A stretch of DNA of 64,000 bases from Sphingobium sp. 66-54 (GTDB lineage: Bacteria; Pseudomonadota; Alphaproteobacteria; Sphingomonadales; Sphingomonadaceae), in NCBI GenBank assembly GCA_001899715.1, contig MKWI01000006.1:310001-374000 (forward strand). The letters are read 5' to 3'. The notes beneath the pieces were generated by a model. It searched no databases and was not told where the DNA came from. It was given only the letters and a program-made list of their open reading frames with translations. Made by a program: the position numbers and the translations under genes. This document shows positions 19,049 to 28,919 of this stretch, piece after piece (within the stretch, counting starts at the first letter, position 1; the number at the start of each line of letters is the position of its first letter).

Positions 19049-20795
19049 CGGCCTTCACTCCATCCTTGAGGAGATCGCGCACGACGAGCGCGGCACGATC
19101 CGGGTCCTGTTTCACGAAATTGCGGATCAGCGTGGCGCGGTCGCTATAGTCCGGCGTCGCGCTGATCATGTCGATCGTCACCGGCCGGTCCGGATCATGC
19201 GTGGAGCGGCCCAGCTCGGCCTTGATCTCCTGGCCGAGCTGCCGGCTCTGCGCCGTGTCGAGTGCGGCAAGGCCGGGCGCGCTTTTCGCCGCCGACCAGC
19301 GCTTGAGCAGCGGCCGGCCGATGCCGATGAGCAGGATCAGTGTCACCAGCACGGCGGAGACGTTGCGCGCCAGCAGCGAGACCCAGCCCTGCTCATACCA
19401 GGGCGTCACCGCCTCGGCCGCATCGGGCTGCGCGAACTTGCGCGAGGAGAGGGCGACGACATCGCCGCGCGTCTGATCGAAGCCGATGGCGCCCTTGACC
19501 AGCGCCTCCAGCGCCGCGATCTCCTGCGCCGAGCGCGGCTTGCCGTCCGGCCCGTTGTCGAGCGCGACGGCGATCGACAGGCGCTTGACGGTGCCCACCG
19601 CATCGCGCGTCACCGAGACTTCGCGGCCCAGCTCGAAGCTGCGGTTGAACGTCTCGGCGGTCTTGAACGGCGGCATGCCCGGTTCGGCCGGCGCCGCGGC
19701 GGTCTGGCCGGCAGCCGTCTGCCCATTGAGCGGCGGCGGCGGGGCGCCGGGCGCGGCCGGGTTGACCGGCGGATTGGGTTGCAGCGCGCCGGGGATGCCA
19801 CCGGGCGTGGCGCCCGCCCCGTTCTGCGCCTCGGTATTCCAGCTCCCGGTCTCGGCGCGCAGCCGCGCCTCGTCCTGCGGATAGGTCTCGCGCGTCGCCT
19901 GCCGCTCGTCGAAATTGACCTCGGCATGGACCTCCGTGGAGAATTTTCCTGATCCGACGATCGGCGTCAGCAGCGCGGTCACGGCCTGACGATAGCGCTC
20001 CTCGATCCGCCCCTGCACCTGCAACTGGCGGTCCGTTTCGGCGCCGCTGCCGCTGGTCTGACTGAGCAGCCGGCCGTTCTGGTCGACCACGGAGACCGAT
20101 TCCGGCGCCATGTCCGCCACAGACGAGGCGACGAGGTGGACGATCGCCTCGACCTGGCTCTCGGAGAGGGTCCGCCCGTTGACGAGCTGGAGCATGACCG
20201 AGGCGGTCGGCCGGCTGCGCTCGCGCAGGAAGATGCTCGGCGGATCGACCGCCAGATGCACACGCGCCCGCGTCACAACGTCGATCGCCTCGATGGTGCG
20301 GGCAAGGTCCAACTCGCGCGCGGTGCGCAGCTTCTCGCCCTCGACCGCACGGCTGGCGCCCATCGGCATTGCGTTCAGCAGCGAATCGCCATCGGGCGCG
20401 CTCTTGGGCAGCCCCTCGGCGGCAAGCTTCATCTTGGCGTTGAAATAGTCATCTTCAGCGACCGTAATCGCACCCGTCGACCGGTCGAAATCATAGGTGA
20501 TATTGTTCTTGGTCAGCACGTCCGCCACCGCCGCCTGATCGGCATCGGGCAGGCCGCGGAACAGGTCGCGCTGCGGCGGTTCGCGCAGGGCGAGCCATGC
20601 GGCGCCGGCCAGCACGACGAGGGCGAGCAGCCCCACCATCGGCAGGCTGCGCTGCACCGCCGGCTGGGCGAGGAAGCCGGTCATGCGCAGCCGCATCCCC
20701 TCAACACCGCCGCCCGGCAGACGGCCGGCAAGCGCGGGAAGGGCCGGCTGGGCAGTCTGGCTGCCCGTTGTGGTCATGATGTTCGCGTCGCTCAT
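19041..20795 (-). CDS. fliF: Flagellar M-ring protein FliF
   Basis: LFRGLPDADQAAVADVLTKNNITYDFD...GEKLRTARELDLARTIEAIDVVTRARVHLAVDPPSIF. Confidence 0.96.
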   Translation of the reverse strand: MSDANIMTTTGSQTAQPALPALAGRLPGGGVEGMRLRMTGFLAQPAVQRSLPMVGLLALVVLAGAAWLALREPPQRDLFRGLPDADQAAVADVLTKNNITYDFDRSTGAITVAEDDYFNAKMKLAAEGLPKSAPDGDSLLNAMPMGASRAVEGEKLRTARELDLARTIEAIDVVTRARVHLAVDPPSIFLRERSRPTASVMLQLVNGRTLSESQVEAIVHLVASSVADMAPESVSVVDQNGRLLSQTSGSGAETDRQLQVQGRIEERYRQAVTALLTPIVGSGKFSTEVHAEVNFDERQATRETYPQDEARLRAETGSWNTEAQNGAGATPGGIPGALQPNPPVNPAAPGAPPPPLNGQTAAGQTAAAPAEPGMPPFKTAETFNRSFELGREVSVTRDAVGTVKRLSIAVALDNGPDGKPRSAQEIAALEALVKGAIGFDQTRGDVVALSSRKFAQPDAAEAVTPWYEQGWVSLLARNVSAVLVTLILLIGIGRPLLKRWSAAKSAPGLAALDTAQSRQLGQEIKAELGRSTHDPDRPVTIDMISATPDYSDRATLIRNFVKQDPDRAALVVRDLLKDGVKADA

Positions 20796-20799
20796 CTGG

Positions 20800-21147
20800 T
20801 TACACCGGCATGCTCATGATGTCCTTGTAGGCGGACAGCAGTTTGTTGCGGACTTGCAGGGTCGTCTCGAAACCGATCGACGCCTGCTGCTTGGCCATCA
20901 TCACCGCGGCGATATCCGTGGTGTCTCCCCGCTCGAAGGCGGCGGCAGCCTCGTTGGCATTAGACTGGAGACCGTTGACCTCGTTGATCGCGCTCTTGAG
21001 CGCGGAGGTAAAATCGGCGCCGCCGGCCTTGCCGGAAGCGTCGGTCGCGGCAGCCGCGCCACCGCCCGAGACGTCCTTGAGCGCGGCGTTGCGCTGAAGG
21101 ATGCTCTGGCGCAGCGCCATGACGCTATCGACGGACAAGCCTGCCAT
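20800..21147 (-). CDS. fliE: Flagellar hook-basal body complex protein FliE
   Basis: FTSALKSAINEVNGLQSNANEAAAAFERGDTTDIAAVMMAKQQASIGFETTLQVRNKLLSAYKDIMSMPV. Confidence 0.95.
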   Translation of the reverse strand: MAGLSVDSVMALRQSILQRNAALKDVSGGGAAAATDASGKAGGADFTSALKSAINEVNGLQSNANEAAAAFERGDTTDIAAVMMAKQQASIGFETTLQVRNKLLSAYKDIMSMPV

Positions 21148-21164
21148 GACTGCGTCTCCCCGCC

Positions 21165-22433
21165 TCAGCCGGCCATCGCCAGGTCACGCATCTCGGCAAG
21201 CCGATAGCGCAGCGTGCGCTCGGAGATGCCGAGCAGCCGGGCGGCGTGGGCGCGGTGCCCGCCGGTATCGCGCAGCGCCGCGCGGATCGCGTCCATGGCG
21301 GAGGCGCGGGCGACGTCATGCAGCCGGGCGGGCGCCGGGCGGCGCAGCACCGGCGCAGCGGACGGCGCCGGAACGGAGCCCATGATCGCGAGATCGGTCG
21401 CCTCGATCCGCTCGCCCTCGCGCAGCACGATGGCGCGCTGGAGGACATTGCCCAGCTCGCGGGCGTTGCCCGGCCAGCTATGGGCGGCGAGGCGCTCCAT
21501 CGCGGCCAGCGTCGGCCAGGCGAAGGAGGCGGCTAGCGGCGTGCCCGGCGCCTGATGGCGCAGCAGGAATGCGGCGGCGATGGCGGCGATGTCGCCCGAG
21601 CGCGCCTTGAGCGGCTGGAGCTGGAGCGGCATGACATTGAGCCGCCAGTAAAGGTCCGGGCGGAAGCGGCCGGCTTCCGCCTCCGCCGCGAGATCGCGGT
21701 TGCCGGCGGCGATAACGCGCACGTCGACCGGCACCGGATGAGTCGCGCCCACCGGCAGCACCTCACCCTCCTGCAACGCGCGCAGCAGCTTGGCCTGCAA
21801 GGCGAGCGGCAGCTCGGTGATTTCGTCCAGGAACAAGGTGCCGCCATCGGCAGCGAGGAACAGGCCGTCCGACGAGGCGGCGGCACCGGTGAAGCTGCCC
21901 TTGCGGTGGCCGAACAGCATGGCCTCCATCATCGTCTCGGGCAGCGCGGCACAGTTGACCGCAATGAAATCCTTGTCAGCGCGGGGCGAGCGGTCGTGGA
22001 GGAAGCGGGCGATGCCCTCCTTGCCGGTGCCGGTCGCACCCTGAATGAGCACGGTGGCGTCGCTCGCGGCGATGCGGGCGGCAAGACGCATCAGCACTGC
22101 GCTGCGCTCGTCGCCCACAGCCGGCATATGCGCCGGGCGGAGCAGCTCGGCGATAAGAGCGAAGGCCATGGCGCGGTCGGTCGGTCCGAACGCGATTCGC
22201 GCTGGATAGCCGTCTGCCGCCGGCATCAGCCGGGGCGCTCCGTCGCGCCACTCGATCAGGATGTCGCGGCAGGTCGCGTGCGCAATCTCCTCGGCCAGCA
22301 AGATGCGCTGCGTGGACCTGCCACGCGGTGCCTCGGCCGCAACGGTGCGCACATTATAGCAGGCAGTATCCAGCCACGCGGCCAGGTCCGGCAAATGCCG
22401 GTGGACGCGCTGGCTCATGTCGACAGGCAACAT
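21165..22433 (-). CDS. Sigma-54-dependent flagellar transcriptional activator (FlbD/FleQ-like)
   Basis: AAA+ EBP domain (GATGTGKEGIARFLHDRS, GSFTGA loop, GGTLFLDEITELPLALQAKLLRALQ) plus Fis-type HTH C-terminus (GGHRAHAARLLGISERTLRYRL); no recognisable CheY-like receiver. Confidence 0.9.
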   Translation of the reverse strand: MLPVDMSQRVHRHLPDLAAWLDTACYNVRTVAAEAPRGRSTQRILLAEEIAHATCRDILIEWRDGAPRLMPAADGYPARIAFGPTDRAMAFALIAELLRPAHMPAVGDERSAVLMRLAARIAASDATVLIQGATGTGKEGIARFLHDRSPRADKDFIAVNCAALPETMMEAMLFGHRKGSFTGAAASSDGLFLAADGGTLFLDEITELPLALQAKLLRALQEGEVLPVGATHPVPVDVRVIAAGNRDLAAEAEAGRFRPDLYWRLNVMPLQLQPLKARSGDIAAIAAAFLLRHQAPGTPLAASFAWPTLAAMERLAAHSWPGNARELGNVLQRAIVLREGERIEATDLAIMGSVPAPSAAPVLRRPAPARLHDVARASAMDAIRAALRDTGGHRAHAARLLGISERTLRYRLAEMRDLAMAG

Positions 22434-22727
22434 GCGTCAGTCCCCAAATATTTCGGTCCGAACTCCCCCGAGCCGAACCGTCCTCCGATGGGACTCACTC
22501 TTGCCAAAAATGCTTATCATCCCGTTAATCTCGGCCAAGGCTTGCCGGAGGGCGGCAAATCTCTGCCGGATCGCGCTTGGGCGACGGGCCCCTCAGCGGG
22601 GACTCGCGCGAGTCTGCCGGAGTCCGCGTGCCTGCCCGCCTTCATAAGAAGAATCCCCGCGCGCGAGTCGCAGGCCGGTCCGCGTCAGGCGGGGCAGCAC
22701 GGCGCAAAATTTTTCGTGGGCGCTGCT

Positions 22728-22753
22728 TAAATTTCCCGCACCGAGTCCGTTCT
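22728..22753 (+). promoter_or_regulatory. Weak putative sigma-28-like promoter for flagellin gene
   Basis: TAAA-N14-TCCGTTCT about 65 bp upstream of the flagellin ATG; same layout as the better fliD match. Confidence 0.3.
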
Positions 22754-22818
22754 GCTGGTTCGAGGCCGCATCCGCCGCGTGGCAGCGACCCAAACGAGAG
22801 CGGGAAAGGAAAACCCAC

Positions 22819-23616
22819 ATGACTGTTATCGCTTCCAACGTTTCTGCCCTTCGCGCGCAGAATGCTTCGAACGTCGCCAACAAGGGTCTGTCCCAGGCGA
22901 TGGAGCGCCTGTCCACCGGCAAGCGCATCAACAGCGCGAAGGACGACGCCGCCGGCCTCGCCATCGCCACCAAGATGACCGCCGAGGTCCGTGGCCTCTC
23001 GGCAGCGCGCCGCAATGCCAATGACGGCATCTCGCTGACGCAGACCGCCGAAGGTGCGCTGGGCGACATCTCCAACATGCTGCAGCGCATGAAGGAACTG
23101 GCCATCCAGGCTGCCAACGGCACCAACGACACCGCGTCGAAAGCGAACATCAAGGAAGAGGGCGACGCCCTGATCGCCCAGATCGGCAAAGTCGCCGCCA
23201 CTAAGTATAACGGTGTCGATCTGTTCAGCGCGACCGCGACCAACATCCAGGTTGGCACCGGTGCGACGGATCAGGTGTCCATCACCACCGGCGCGATGGA
23301 CACGACGACGCTCACCATCAACGCCCTCGACATTTCGGCTGGCACGGCGTCGTTCGGCGCGATCGACACCGCGCTCGGCACGGTGACAACCGCCCGCGCC
23401 AAGATGGGCGCCATGCAGAGCCGCCTCGACTCGGCGGTCAGCAACCTGACTTCGACGATCACCAATCTCTCCGACGCGCGCTCGCGCATCGAGGATGCCG
23501 ACTTCTCGGAAGAGTCGACCGCGCTGGCCAAGAACCAGATCCTCAGCCAGGCCTCTACGGCGATGCTCGCTCAGGCGAACCAGAGCCAGCAGGGCGTGCT
23601 GAGCCTGCTCCGCTAA
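22819..23616 (+). CDS. fliC: Flagellin
   Basis: Conserved N-terminus (LSQAMERLSTGKRINSAKDDAAGLAIATKMTAEVRGLSAARRNANDGISLTQTAEGAL) and C-terminus (IEDADFSEESTALAKNQILSQASTAMLAQANQSQQGVLSLLR). Confidence 0.97.
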   Translation: MTVIASNVSALRAQNASNVANKGLSQAMERLSTGKRINSAKDDAAGLAIATKMTAEVRGLSAARRNANDGISLTQTAEGALGDISNMLQRMKELAIQAANGTNDTASKANIKEEGDALIAQIGKVAATKYNGVDLFSATATNIQVGTGATDQVSITTGAMDTTTLTINALDISAGTASFGAIDTALGTVTTARAKMGAMQSRLDSAVSNLTSTITNLSDARSRIEDADFSEESTALAKNQILSQASTAMLAQANQSQQGVLSLLR

Positions 23617-23672
23617 GCGGCGCAACCCCATCGGGTCGGCGAAGGGACTGGTCCACCGACGCCGCCCCGCTA

Positions 23673-23713
23673 GACCCCCGGCACCACATGAGTCCCCATC
23701 GGTGCCGGGGGTC
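23673..23713. other. Perfect 13-bp stem hairpin downstream of flagellin
   Basis: GACCCCCGGCACC-(15 nt)-GGTGCCGGGGGTC. Confidence 0.8.
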
Positions 23714-23739
23714 CAGACCTTCGATACGGACCGCAACCC

Positions 23740-23777
23740 GAAAACCCTCGCTCCCCCGGGCGGGGGTTTTCTTTTTT
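23740..23777 (+). terminator. Rho-independent terminator downstream of flagellin
   Basis: aaaaccctcgctCCCCCGGGCGGGGGttttctttttt: GC-rich hairpin followed by T-tract. Confidence 0.8.
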
Positions 23778-23834
23778 GGGCGATTGGCGTTTGCGAGCAG
23801 GGCGAGAAAGCTCATCCTAGTTCGTTTTGAGCGT

Positions 23835-23886
23835 GTCGAAGGATCGTCCTTCTTTCCAGCGACGAAGAAGATAGCGGTCCTTCGAC
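23835..23886. repeat. REP-like inverted repeat
   Basis: GTCGAAGGA (23835-23843) and TCCTTCGAC (23878-23886) inverted, flanked by GTTCGT.../...GACGAAC; intergenic. Confidence 0.5.
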
Positions 23887-24022
23887 GAACGGGAGATTGG
23901 AGGCGCGCCCCCAGCGCAAATGGTCATGAGGCATGCACGCGAGACCGACGCCCGGTCTCACACCAACGTGCCCCAGCGCAGATCGGAGTCCAGGAGCCAA
24001 CCACACTCCCGCACCACCCTTA

Positions 24023-24042
24023 GTTCCTGCCTGCGCAGGAAC
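24023..24042. repeat. REP-like palindrome of the CCTGCGCAGG family
   Basis: GTTCCTGCCTGCGCAGGAAC; related copies near 5690, 48351 and 62627. Confidence 0.6.
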
Positions 24043-24082
24043 ACGGCGTTTCATGCGAGGTAAGAGCCCCGCGCCTTGTGTC

Positions 24083-25492
24083 TCAGCCTTCGAGCTGCTT
24101 CTGCAAGGCGCGGATATCCGCGTCCATCTCGGGATTGTCGAGGCGCATCGCCTCGATGGTGCGGACGGCGTGGATCACCGTCGAATGATCGCGGCCGCCG
24201 AAGACCCGGCCGATCTCCGGCAGCGAGCGCGGCGTCAGCTTCTTGGCGAGATACATGGCGATCTGGCGCGGGCGCGCGACCGCGCGAGCGCGACGGTGCG
24301 AGCGCATCTCCGAGGCGTCGATGCGGTAATGCGCGGCGCACAGCTTCTGGATTTCGTCGATGGTGATGCGGCGCACGCTGGCACGCAACGCCTCGGCCAG
24401 CATGGTCTGGGCAAGATCGACCGTGATCGCCTTGTCGACGAGCTGGGCATAAGCGACCAGCTTGTTGAAGGCGCCCTCCAGTTCGCGGATGCTGGTGCGG
24501 ATCGAGCGGGCGAGCAGCGCGATCACATCGTCCGGCACCGCGATCGGCGCCACGGCGGCGCGGCGCGCGTTGAGGATTTTGAGCCGCAGGTCGAGGCTCG
24601 CCGGCTGGATATCGGCGACGAGCCCGCCGGCGAGGCGCGAAAGGATGCGCGGATCGACCGCGCTCAACTGCTGTGGCGGCCGGTCGGCGGCGATGGCGAT
24701 ACGCGCGCCCGAATCGATGAGGTCGTTGAGGGTGTGGAGGAACTCCTCCTGCGTCGGTCCCTTGCCGGCGATGAACTGGATATCGTCGATCAGCAGCATG
24801 CGGGCGGCGCGCAGCCGGGCTTTGAAGCTGAACGTATCGTTGGCGCGGATAGCGCCGACGAATTCGTTCATGAACCGCTCGGCGGACATATAGAGGATCG
24901 CGCCGCTCCCCGCTCCCTCGCCCAGCGTCGCGCCATAGGCGGCGGCGATGGCGTGGAGCAGATGGGTCTTGCCGAAGCCGGTCGGCCCATGGATGAACAG
25001 GGGATTGAAGCGCGGTTTGTCGGGCGCGGCCATGGCCTGCGCCGCCGAACAGGCGAGCATGTTGCTCTCGTCGGTCATGAAGCCGGCAAAATCATGGCGC
25101 GGCGCGAACCGGCTGGAGCGCGGAGCGGCCTCGGCCGGGCGGCCGGCAGTCTGCTCCAGCGGGGCGGGGCCGCGCGGCCGCACCGCGACGCTTTCCATGG
25201 CCTCGCGCGCCCGCACCACACGGATATCGCGTACCTCGCCGGGAGCGGCGCGCCAGGCCAGCGCGAGCCGCGTGGCGAAATTGCTGGCGACATAGCTGGC
25301 GGAGAATTCGGACGGAGCTTCCAGGTCCAGCGTGCCGGAAAGGGTGCAATAAGCGCCCAGCGTCAACGGCCGGATCCATTGATCGAACTGGCGCACACCG
25401 ATCACCCGGCGCACGCCGGCGCGCACGTCGGACCACGCCGCCTCCAGCGCCGCGCGATCACTCGCCTGTTGTGGCGCCGCCGCGCTGTCCAT
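24083..25492 (-). CDS. dnaA: Chromosomal replication initiator protein DnaA
   Basis: [48 protein letters not shown]-terminal [16 protein letters not shown]; start at ATG 25492 ([24 protein letters not shown]). Confidence 0.96.
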   Translation of the reverse strand: MDSAAAPQQASDRAALEAAWSDVRAGVRRVIGVRQFDQWIRPLTLGAYCTLSGTLDLEAPSEFSASYVASNFATRLALAWRAAPGEVRDIRVVRAREAMESVAVRPRGPAPLEQTAGRPAEAAPRSSRFAPRHDFAGFMTDESNMLACSAAQAMAAPDKPRFNPLFIHGPTGFGKTHLLHAIAAAYGATLGEGAGSGAILYMSAERFMNEFVGAIRANDTFSFKARLRAARMLLIDDIQFIAGKGPTQEEFLHTLNDLIDSGARIAIAADRPPQQLSAVDPRILSRLAGGLVADIQPASLDLRLKILNARRAAVAPIAVPDDVIALLARSIRTSIRELEGAFNKLVAYAQLVDKAITVDLAQTMLAEALRASVRRITIDEIQKLCAAHYRIDASEMRSHRRARAVARPRQIAMYLAKKLTPRSLPEIGRVFGGRDHSTVIHAVRTIEAMRLDNPEMDADIRALQKQLEG

Positions 25493-26036
25493 CGCCTCCG
25501 TCCCTGCTGCTGATTGCCTATATCGTTGCTGGCCCACTTCTCGCCCCATGTCCCTGCCGCGATCCCCCACAAGCTCCGTCGCTCCCGCGTATCGTCCTGC
25601 CGGACGCCGACCACATGGCAGCCCATCACGGGAAGCACCTTCCCATGCCTGTCGGTCGATCGCGATCGCTGTGACAGGGGCGGTGATTCGAGCCCTGCCG
25701 AGCGATAGTTGTGGCAGCCCCCCCAAGGGGGATCAAGGCCAGCGGGCGTCAAAAATCTGAAATAAAGAACTTGACCACGGATTCCCGGCCAGATCATCAC
25801 AATCTTATTTTATCACATTGTTATTACTTGCATTATTACGGCACGGCAAGACCATCGCGGCGGCTGCACGGAGTGCGAATCGTCGCGAATCCGGCCTTAC
25901 CGCCGAGTCCCTGCGCACCTGCGCAAAAATGTCACAAAGCCGGTGCACGCAGGAACCGTAACAGGCGCGGGCAACTTTATGTCGCCCCCGGTCTCGACTC
26001 GAGGATCGCCATGGTCTCGCGCGTAGCCGGAGCCGA

Positions 26037-26213
26037 TCAGCCCTCGCTCGCGCCGGCCGAATCGCTGTGCCCAGGACCTTCGTCGGTGTGGGGATCGCTC
26101 TTGACATCCCGCGCGCGCGCCTGGTTCTTGCGGCGGCGCAGATTGGCGCGCAACGCTGCGGCCAGTCGCTCCGCCCGCGCATCCGTCTCCCGCGCCTCTT
26201 TCTCATGGACCAT
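26037..26213 (-). CDS. Small conserved-looking hypothetical protein
   Basis: MVHEKEARETDARAERLAAALRANLRRRKNQARARDVKSDPHTDE...; short Arg-rich ORF upstream of dnaA, before the tRNA gene. Confidence 0.55.
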   Translation of the reverse strand: MVHEKEARETDARAERLAAALRANLRRRKNQARARDVKSDPHTDEGPGHSDSAGASEG

Positions 26214-26302
26214 GCCGTCCTCCTGTGCCGCTCCTCTTTGCCCAGCCACAACGGCCCGGTGCAAGTCCTCTACCGGCCGCGAGGCCGGGCGAGGCGGGAA
26301 AA

Positions 26303-26377
<75 letters not shown>

Positions 26378-26774
26378 ACGGCGTTCGCGGGGAGCTAGCC
26401 CCGCGTGGACGAGGCCGGGCCTATGGCCTTGCCCCACGGGATTTGTCAAGGCGCGTTAGGCCGCGCGAGGGCGGATTTCCACGGATAGGGCCACCTCGCA
26501 CGCCATGTCCGATCGGCGCGAGCTTTTCGGCTCCGTTCATCTCACCATAACCCCGCCTCCTGTCCCGAAGAAGCGCTTACGGCAAGCCCATCCAGCCTCC
26601 TGCCCACAGGCAGGCGAACGCATAAGCGCTTCTATCCATTGGGGGATCATGTGAGGAATCATGCGCCACCAGCATCGACCCACCCCGACCGATGAACGGC
26701 TGATCGCCCATAGTTTGTCATCGAGTCCGGCAAACCTAGCTTTGACCGACGGTCTCCAACAGGAAGAAAGGTCC

Positions 26775-27200
26775 ATGATGAAGTATCCGGTTTATGCTGC
26801 CGCCACGGTGGCCCTCCTCATGGCTGGCACGACGTTGCGCGCCCAGGCCCCGGAGACGGCGGCTCCCGCCGACACGCAAGCCGCCCCGCCCGCCGCAAGC
26901 GCTCCGGCAACCGCCGCACAGAGCTTTAGCGACGAGGATCTCAAGGCCTTCGCGCGTGCCGCGATCGCCGCCAGCAAGATCCAACAGGACACGACCGTTA
27001 CCGATGCCGAAAAGCAGCCGAAGATGCTCGCAGCCGTACAGGCCGAGGGGCTCGATCCGGTGAAGTTCAACAGCATCGCCCAGGCCTCGCAGGCCGATCC
27101 GGACCTGCACAAGCGCATCCAGACGCTGGCCAATGAAGACGCCGCCACGCGCCAGTCCGCCGCAGCGCCGGCACCGGGCGCGACCACCGCCAACCCCTGA
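26775..27200 (+). CDS. DUF4168-like secreted protein
   Basis: Signal peptide; FSDEDLKAFARAAIAASKIQQDTTVTDAEKQPKMLAAVQAEGLDPVKFNSIAQASQADPDLHKRIQ. Confidence 0.75.
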   Translation: MMKYPVYAAATVALLMAGTTLRAQAPETAAPADTQAAPPAASAPATAAQSFSDEDLKAFARAAIAASKIQQDTTVTDAEKQPKMLAAVQAEGLDPVKFNSIAQASQADPDLHKRIQTLANEDAATRQSAAAPAPGATTANP

Positions 27201-27446
27201 TGCGCCGGGGCGCCGGCCGATGCCGCGCCCCGTCCGCCCTGCGCTGGCCGGCCGGTGCCGCTGCCATTCACCCGCGGTGGCTCTCCATGCGCAACATTCC
27301 GCACCGCGTTGCAGACATGCGCTGATCGGATAGGTCGATCAGCCTGTCCGCCGCTATCCATTCGCCAAACCTGCTGACGCGTGGCATAGATTGCCGGCAT
27401 TCCGGGCCGATAGGCCCGTGGCAGACCATAGCCATTGGAGGTGATC

Positions 27447-27938
27447 ATGACAGACAAGGCGCTCAAGACCCCGACCGATCTCAAGGCGAACGCGACCAAG
27501 GCCGTTGCCGAGGCGCTGAACGGCCTGCTGGCGGATAGCTACGCGCTTTTCCTCAAGACCAAGAATTTCCACTGGCACGTCTCCGGTCCGCATTTCCGCG
27601 ACTATCACCTGATGTTCGACGAGCAGGCGGCGGCGATCATGGCGACGACCGATCTCATCGCCGAGCGTGTCCGCAAGACGGGCAACACGACGCTGCGGTC
27701 GATCGGCGACATCGCACGCCGCCAGAGCGTCAAGGACAATGATGCCGATTTCGTCAGCCCTGCCGACATGCTGGCCGAGTTGCGCGCCGACAATCTCGCT
27801 TTCGTCGAGTCGCTGCGCGCCGCCAAGGAGGTCGCGGGTGCGGCGGGTGACAATGCCACCGATAGCCTGATCGACGACTGGACCGACGAGGCCGAGCAGC
27901 GCGCCTGGTTCCTGTTCGAAGCCAGCCGGGCCGTCTGA
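27447..27938 (+). CDS. dps: Dps/ferritin-like DNA-protection protein
   Basis: LLADSYALFLKTKNFHWHVSGPHFRDYHLMFDEQAAAIMATTDLIAERVRKTGNTTLRS. Confidence 0.93.
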   Translation: MTDKALKTPTDLKANATKAVAEALNGLLADSYALFLKTKNFHWHVSGPHFRDYHLMFDEQAAAIMATTDLIAERVRKTGNTTLRSIGDIARRQSVKDNDADFVSPADMLAELRADNLAFVESLRAAKEVAGAAGDNATDSLIDDWTDEAEQRAWFLFEASRAV

Positions 27939-27952
27939 GCGCAGACGAGACC

Positions 27953-27998
27953 AAAGGAAAACGGGCCGGAAGCGCTGCTTCCGGCCCGTTTTCCTTTG
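27953..27998 (+). terminator. Rho-independent terminator after dps, probably bidirectional
   Basis: aaaggaaaACGGGCCGGAAGcgctGCTTCCGGCCCGTtttccttt: long perfect stem with A/T flanks. Confidence 0.88.
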
Positions 27999-28025
27999 CC
28001 GGTCCCGAAGACTCGGCCCGTGCGA

Positions 28026-28799
28026 TCAATCCGCCTTGGGCTGGAGATTGACGGCGGCATATTTGCCGCGCCGGTCCACTTCCAGCTCGAAGTCCAGCCG
28101 GTCGCCTTCCTGCAGCGAGCCCATGCCTGCGCGCTCGACGGCGCTGATATGCACGAAGGCATCGGGCTGCCCATCGTCGCGCTGGATGAAGCCGAAGCCC
28201 TTCATGGCATTGAAGAACTTGACCGTGCCGCTGGCGCGCTCACCGGTGAGCTGGCGCATCGGCCCGCGCTCGCCGCGATCCGCGCCCCCACGATCCTCAC
28301 GCTCCGGCACCGGAAGCGGCTCGCCCTCGATCTGCAACTCGGTCGCAGAGATCTTGCCGCCGCGATCGACCAGCGTGAACTTGAGCGGCTGCCCTTCGGC
28401 GAGGCCGGTCAGGCCGGCCTGCTCGACCGCACTGATGTGAACGAACACATCCTCGCCGCCATCGTCACGGACGATGAAGCCGAAACCCTTCTGGCCGTTG
28501 AAGAACTTGACGATGCCGGAACCCTCGCCGACGACCTGCGCCGGCATGCCGCCGCGCGCTCCACCACCGCCGCCGCCGCGGAAACCGCCACCGCCGCCGC
28601 CGCTGCGGAAGCCACCGCCACCGCCGCCACCGAAACCACCGCGATCGCCAAAGCCGCCACGATCACCACCAAATCCGCCGCGCGGGGCACCGTAGCCGCC
28701 ACCGCCGCCGCCGAACTCGGAATATCCGTCAAACTGGGGGTCTCCGAAGCCGTCTCGCTTGTCCTTGCCGCGTCCGCGGCGCCCTCTGTCAAAACTCAT
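28026..28799 (-). CDS. Double cold-shock-domain protein with Gly/Arg-rich N-terminus
   Basis: Two CSDs (GIVKFFNGQKGFGFIVRDDGGEDVFVHIS and GTVKFFNAMKGFGFIQRDDGQPDAFVHIS) after an about 80-aa RGG/GGGG-rich segment. Confidence 0.92.
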   Translation of the reverse strand: MSFDRGRRGRGKDKRDGFGDPQFDGYSEFGGGGGGYGAPRGGFGGDRGGFGDRGGFGGGGGGGFRSGGGGGGFRGGGGGGARGGMPAQVVGEGSGIVKFFNGQKGFGFIVRDDGGEDVFVHISAVEQAGLTGLAEGQPLKFTLVDRGGKISATELQIEGEPLPVPEREDRGGADRGERGPMRQLTGERASGTVKFFNAMKGFGFIQRDDGQPDAFVHISAVERAGMGSLQEGDRLDFELEVDRRGKYAAVNLQPKAD

Positions 28800-28910
28800 G
28801 CCCTGTTAATCACCTTCGCTCGTCCCAGATATAATCACTCACCCATGCTGGACGACAGGCACAGGGACTCGGCTGGAGCCAAAACACAACCGCACCTCAG
28901 TATAGCGATA

Positions 28911-28919
28911 ATTATCCAC
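28911..28919 (+). promoter_or_regulatory. Single perfect DnaA-box sequence TTATCCACA
   Basis: Exact 9-mer in the divergent intergenic region between the CSD gene and the RNase D gene. Confidence 0.45.

Noticed and set aside
16274-19069. Large + strand ORFs over fliI/fliH/fliG
   Set aside because: Shadow ORFs opposite well-supported flagellar genes.
22489-22505. Possible sigma-54 promoter (TGGGACTCACTCTTGCC) between activator and flagellin genes
   Set aside because: GG-N10-GC spacing and TTGC fit, but the -24 box is poor and the site is over 300 bp from the flagellin ATG; kept only as a note.
25760-25860. AT-rich patch upstream of dnaA as oriC
   Set aside because: No TTATCCACA-type boxes found there; AT-richness alone is insufficient. 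Would need GC-skew and DnaA-box clustering.
28560-28735. GCC/ACC-rich repeats looking like a tandem repeat or CRISPR-like array
   Set aside because: Explained by codons for the poly-Gly/RGG segment of the cold-shock protein; no spacer structure.
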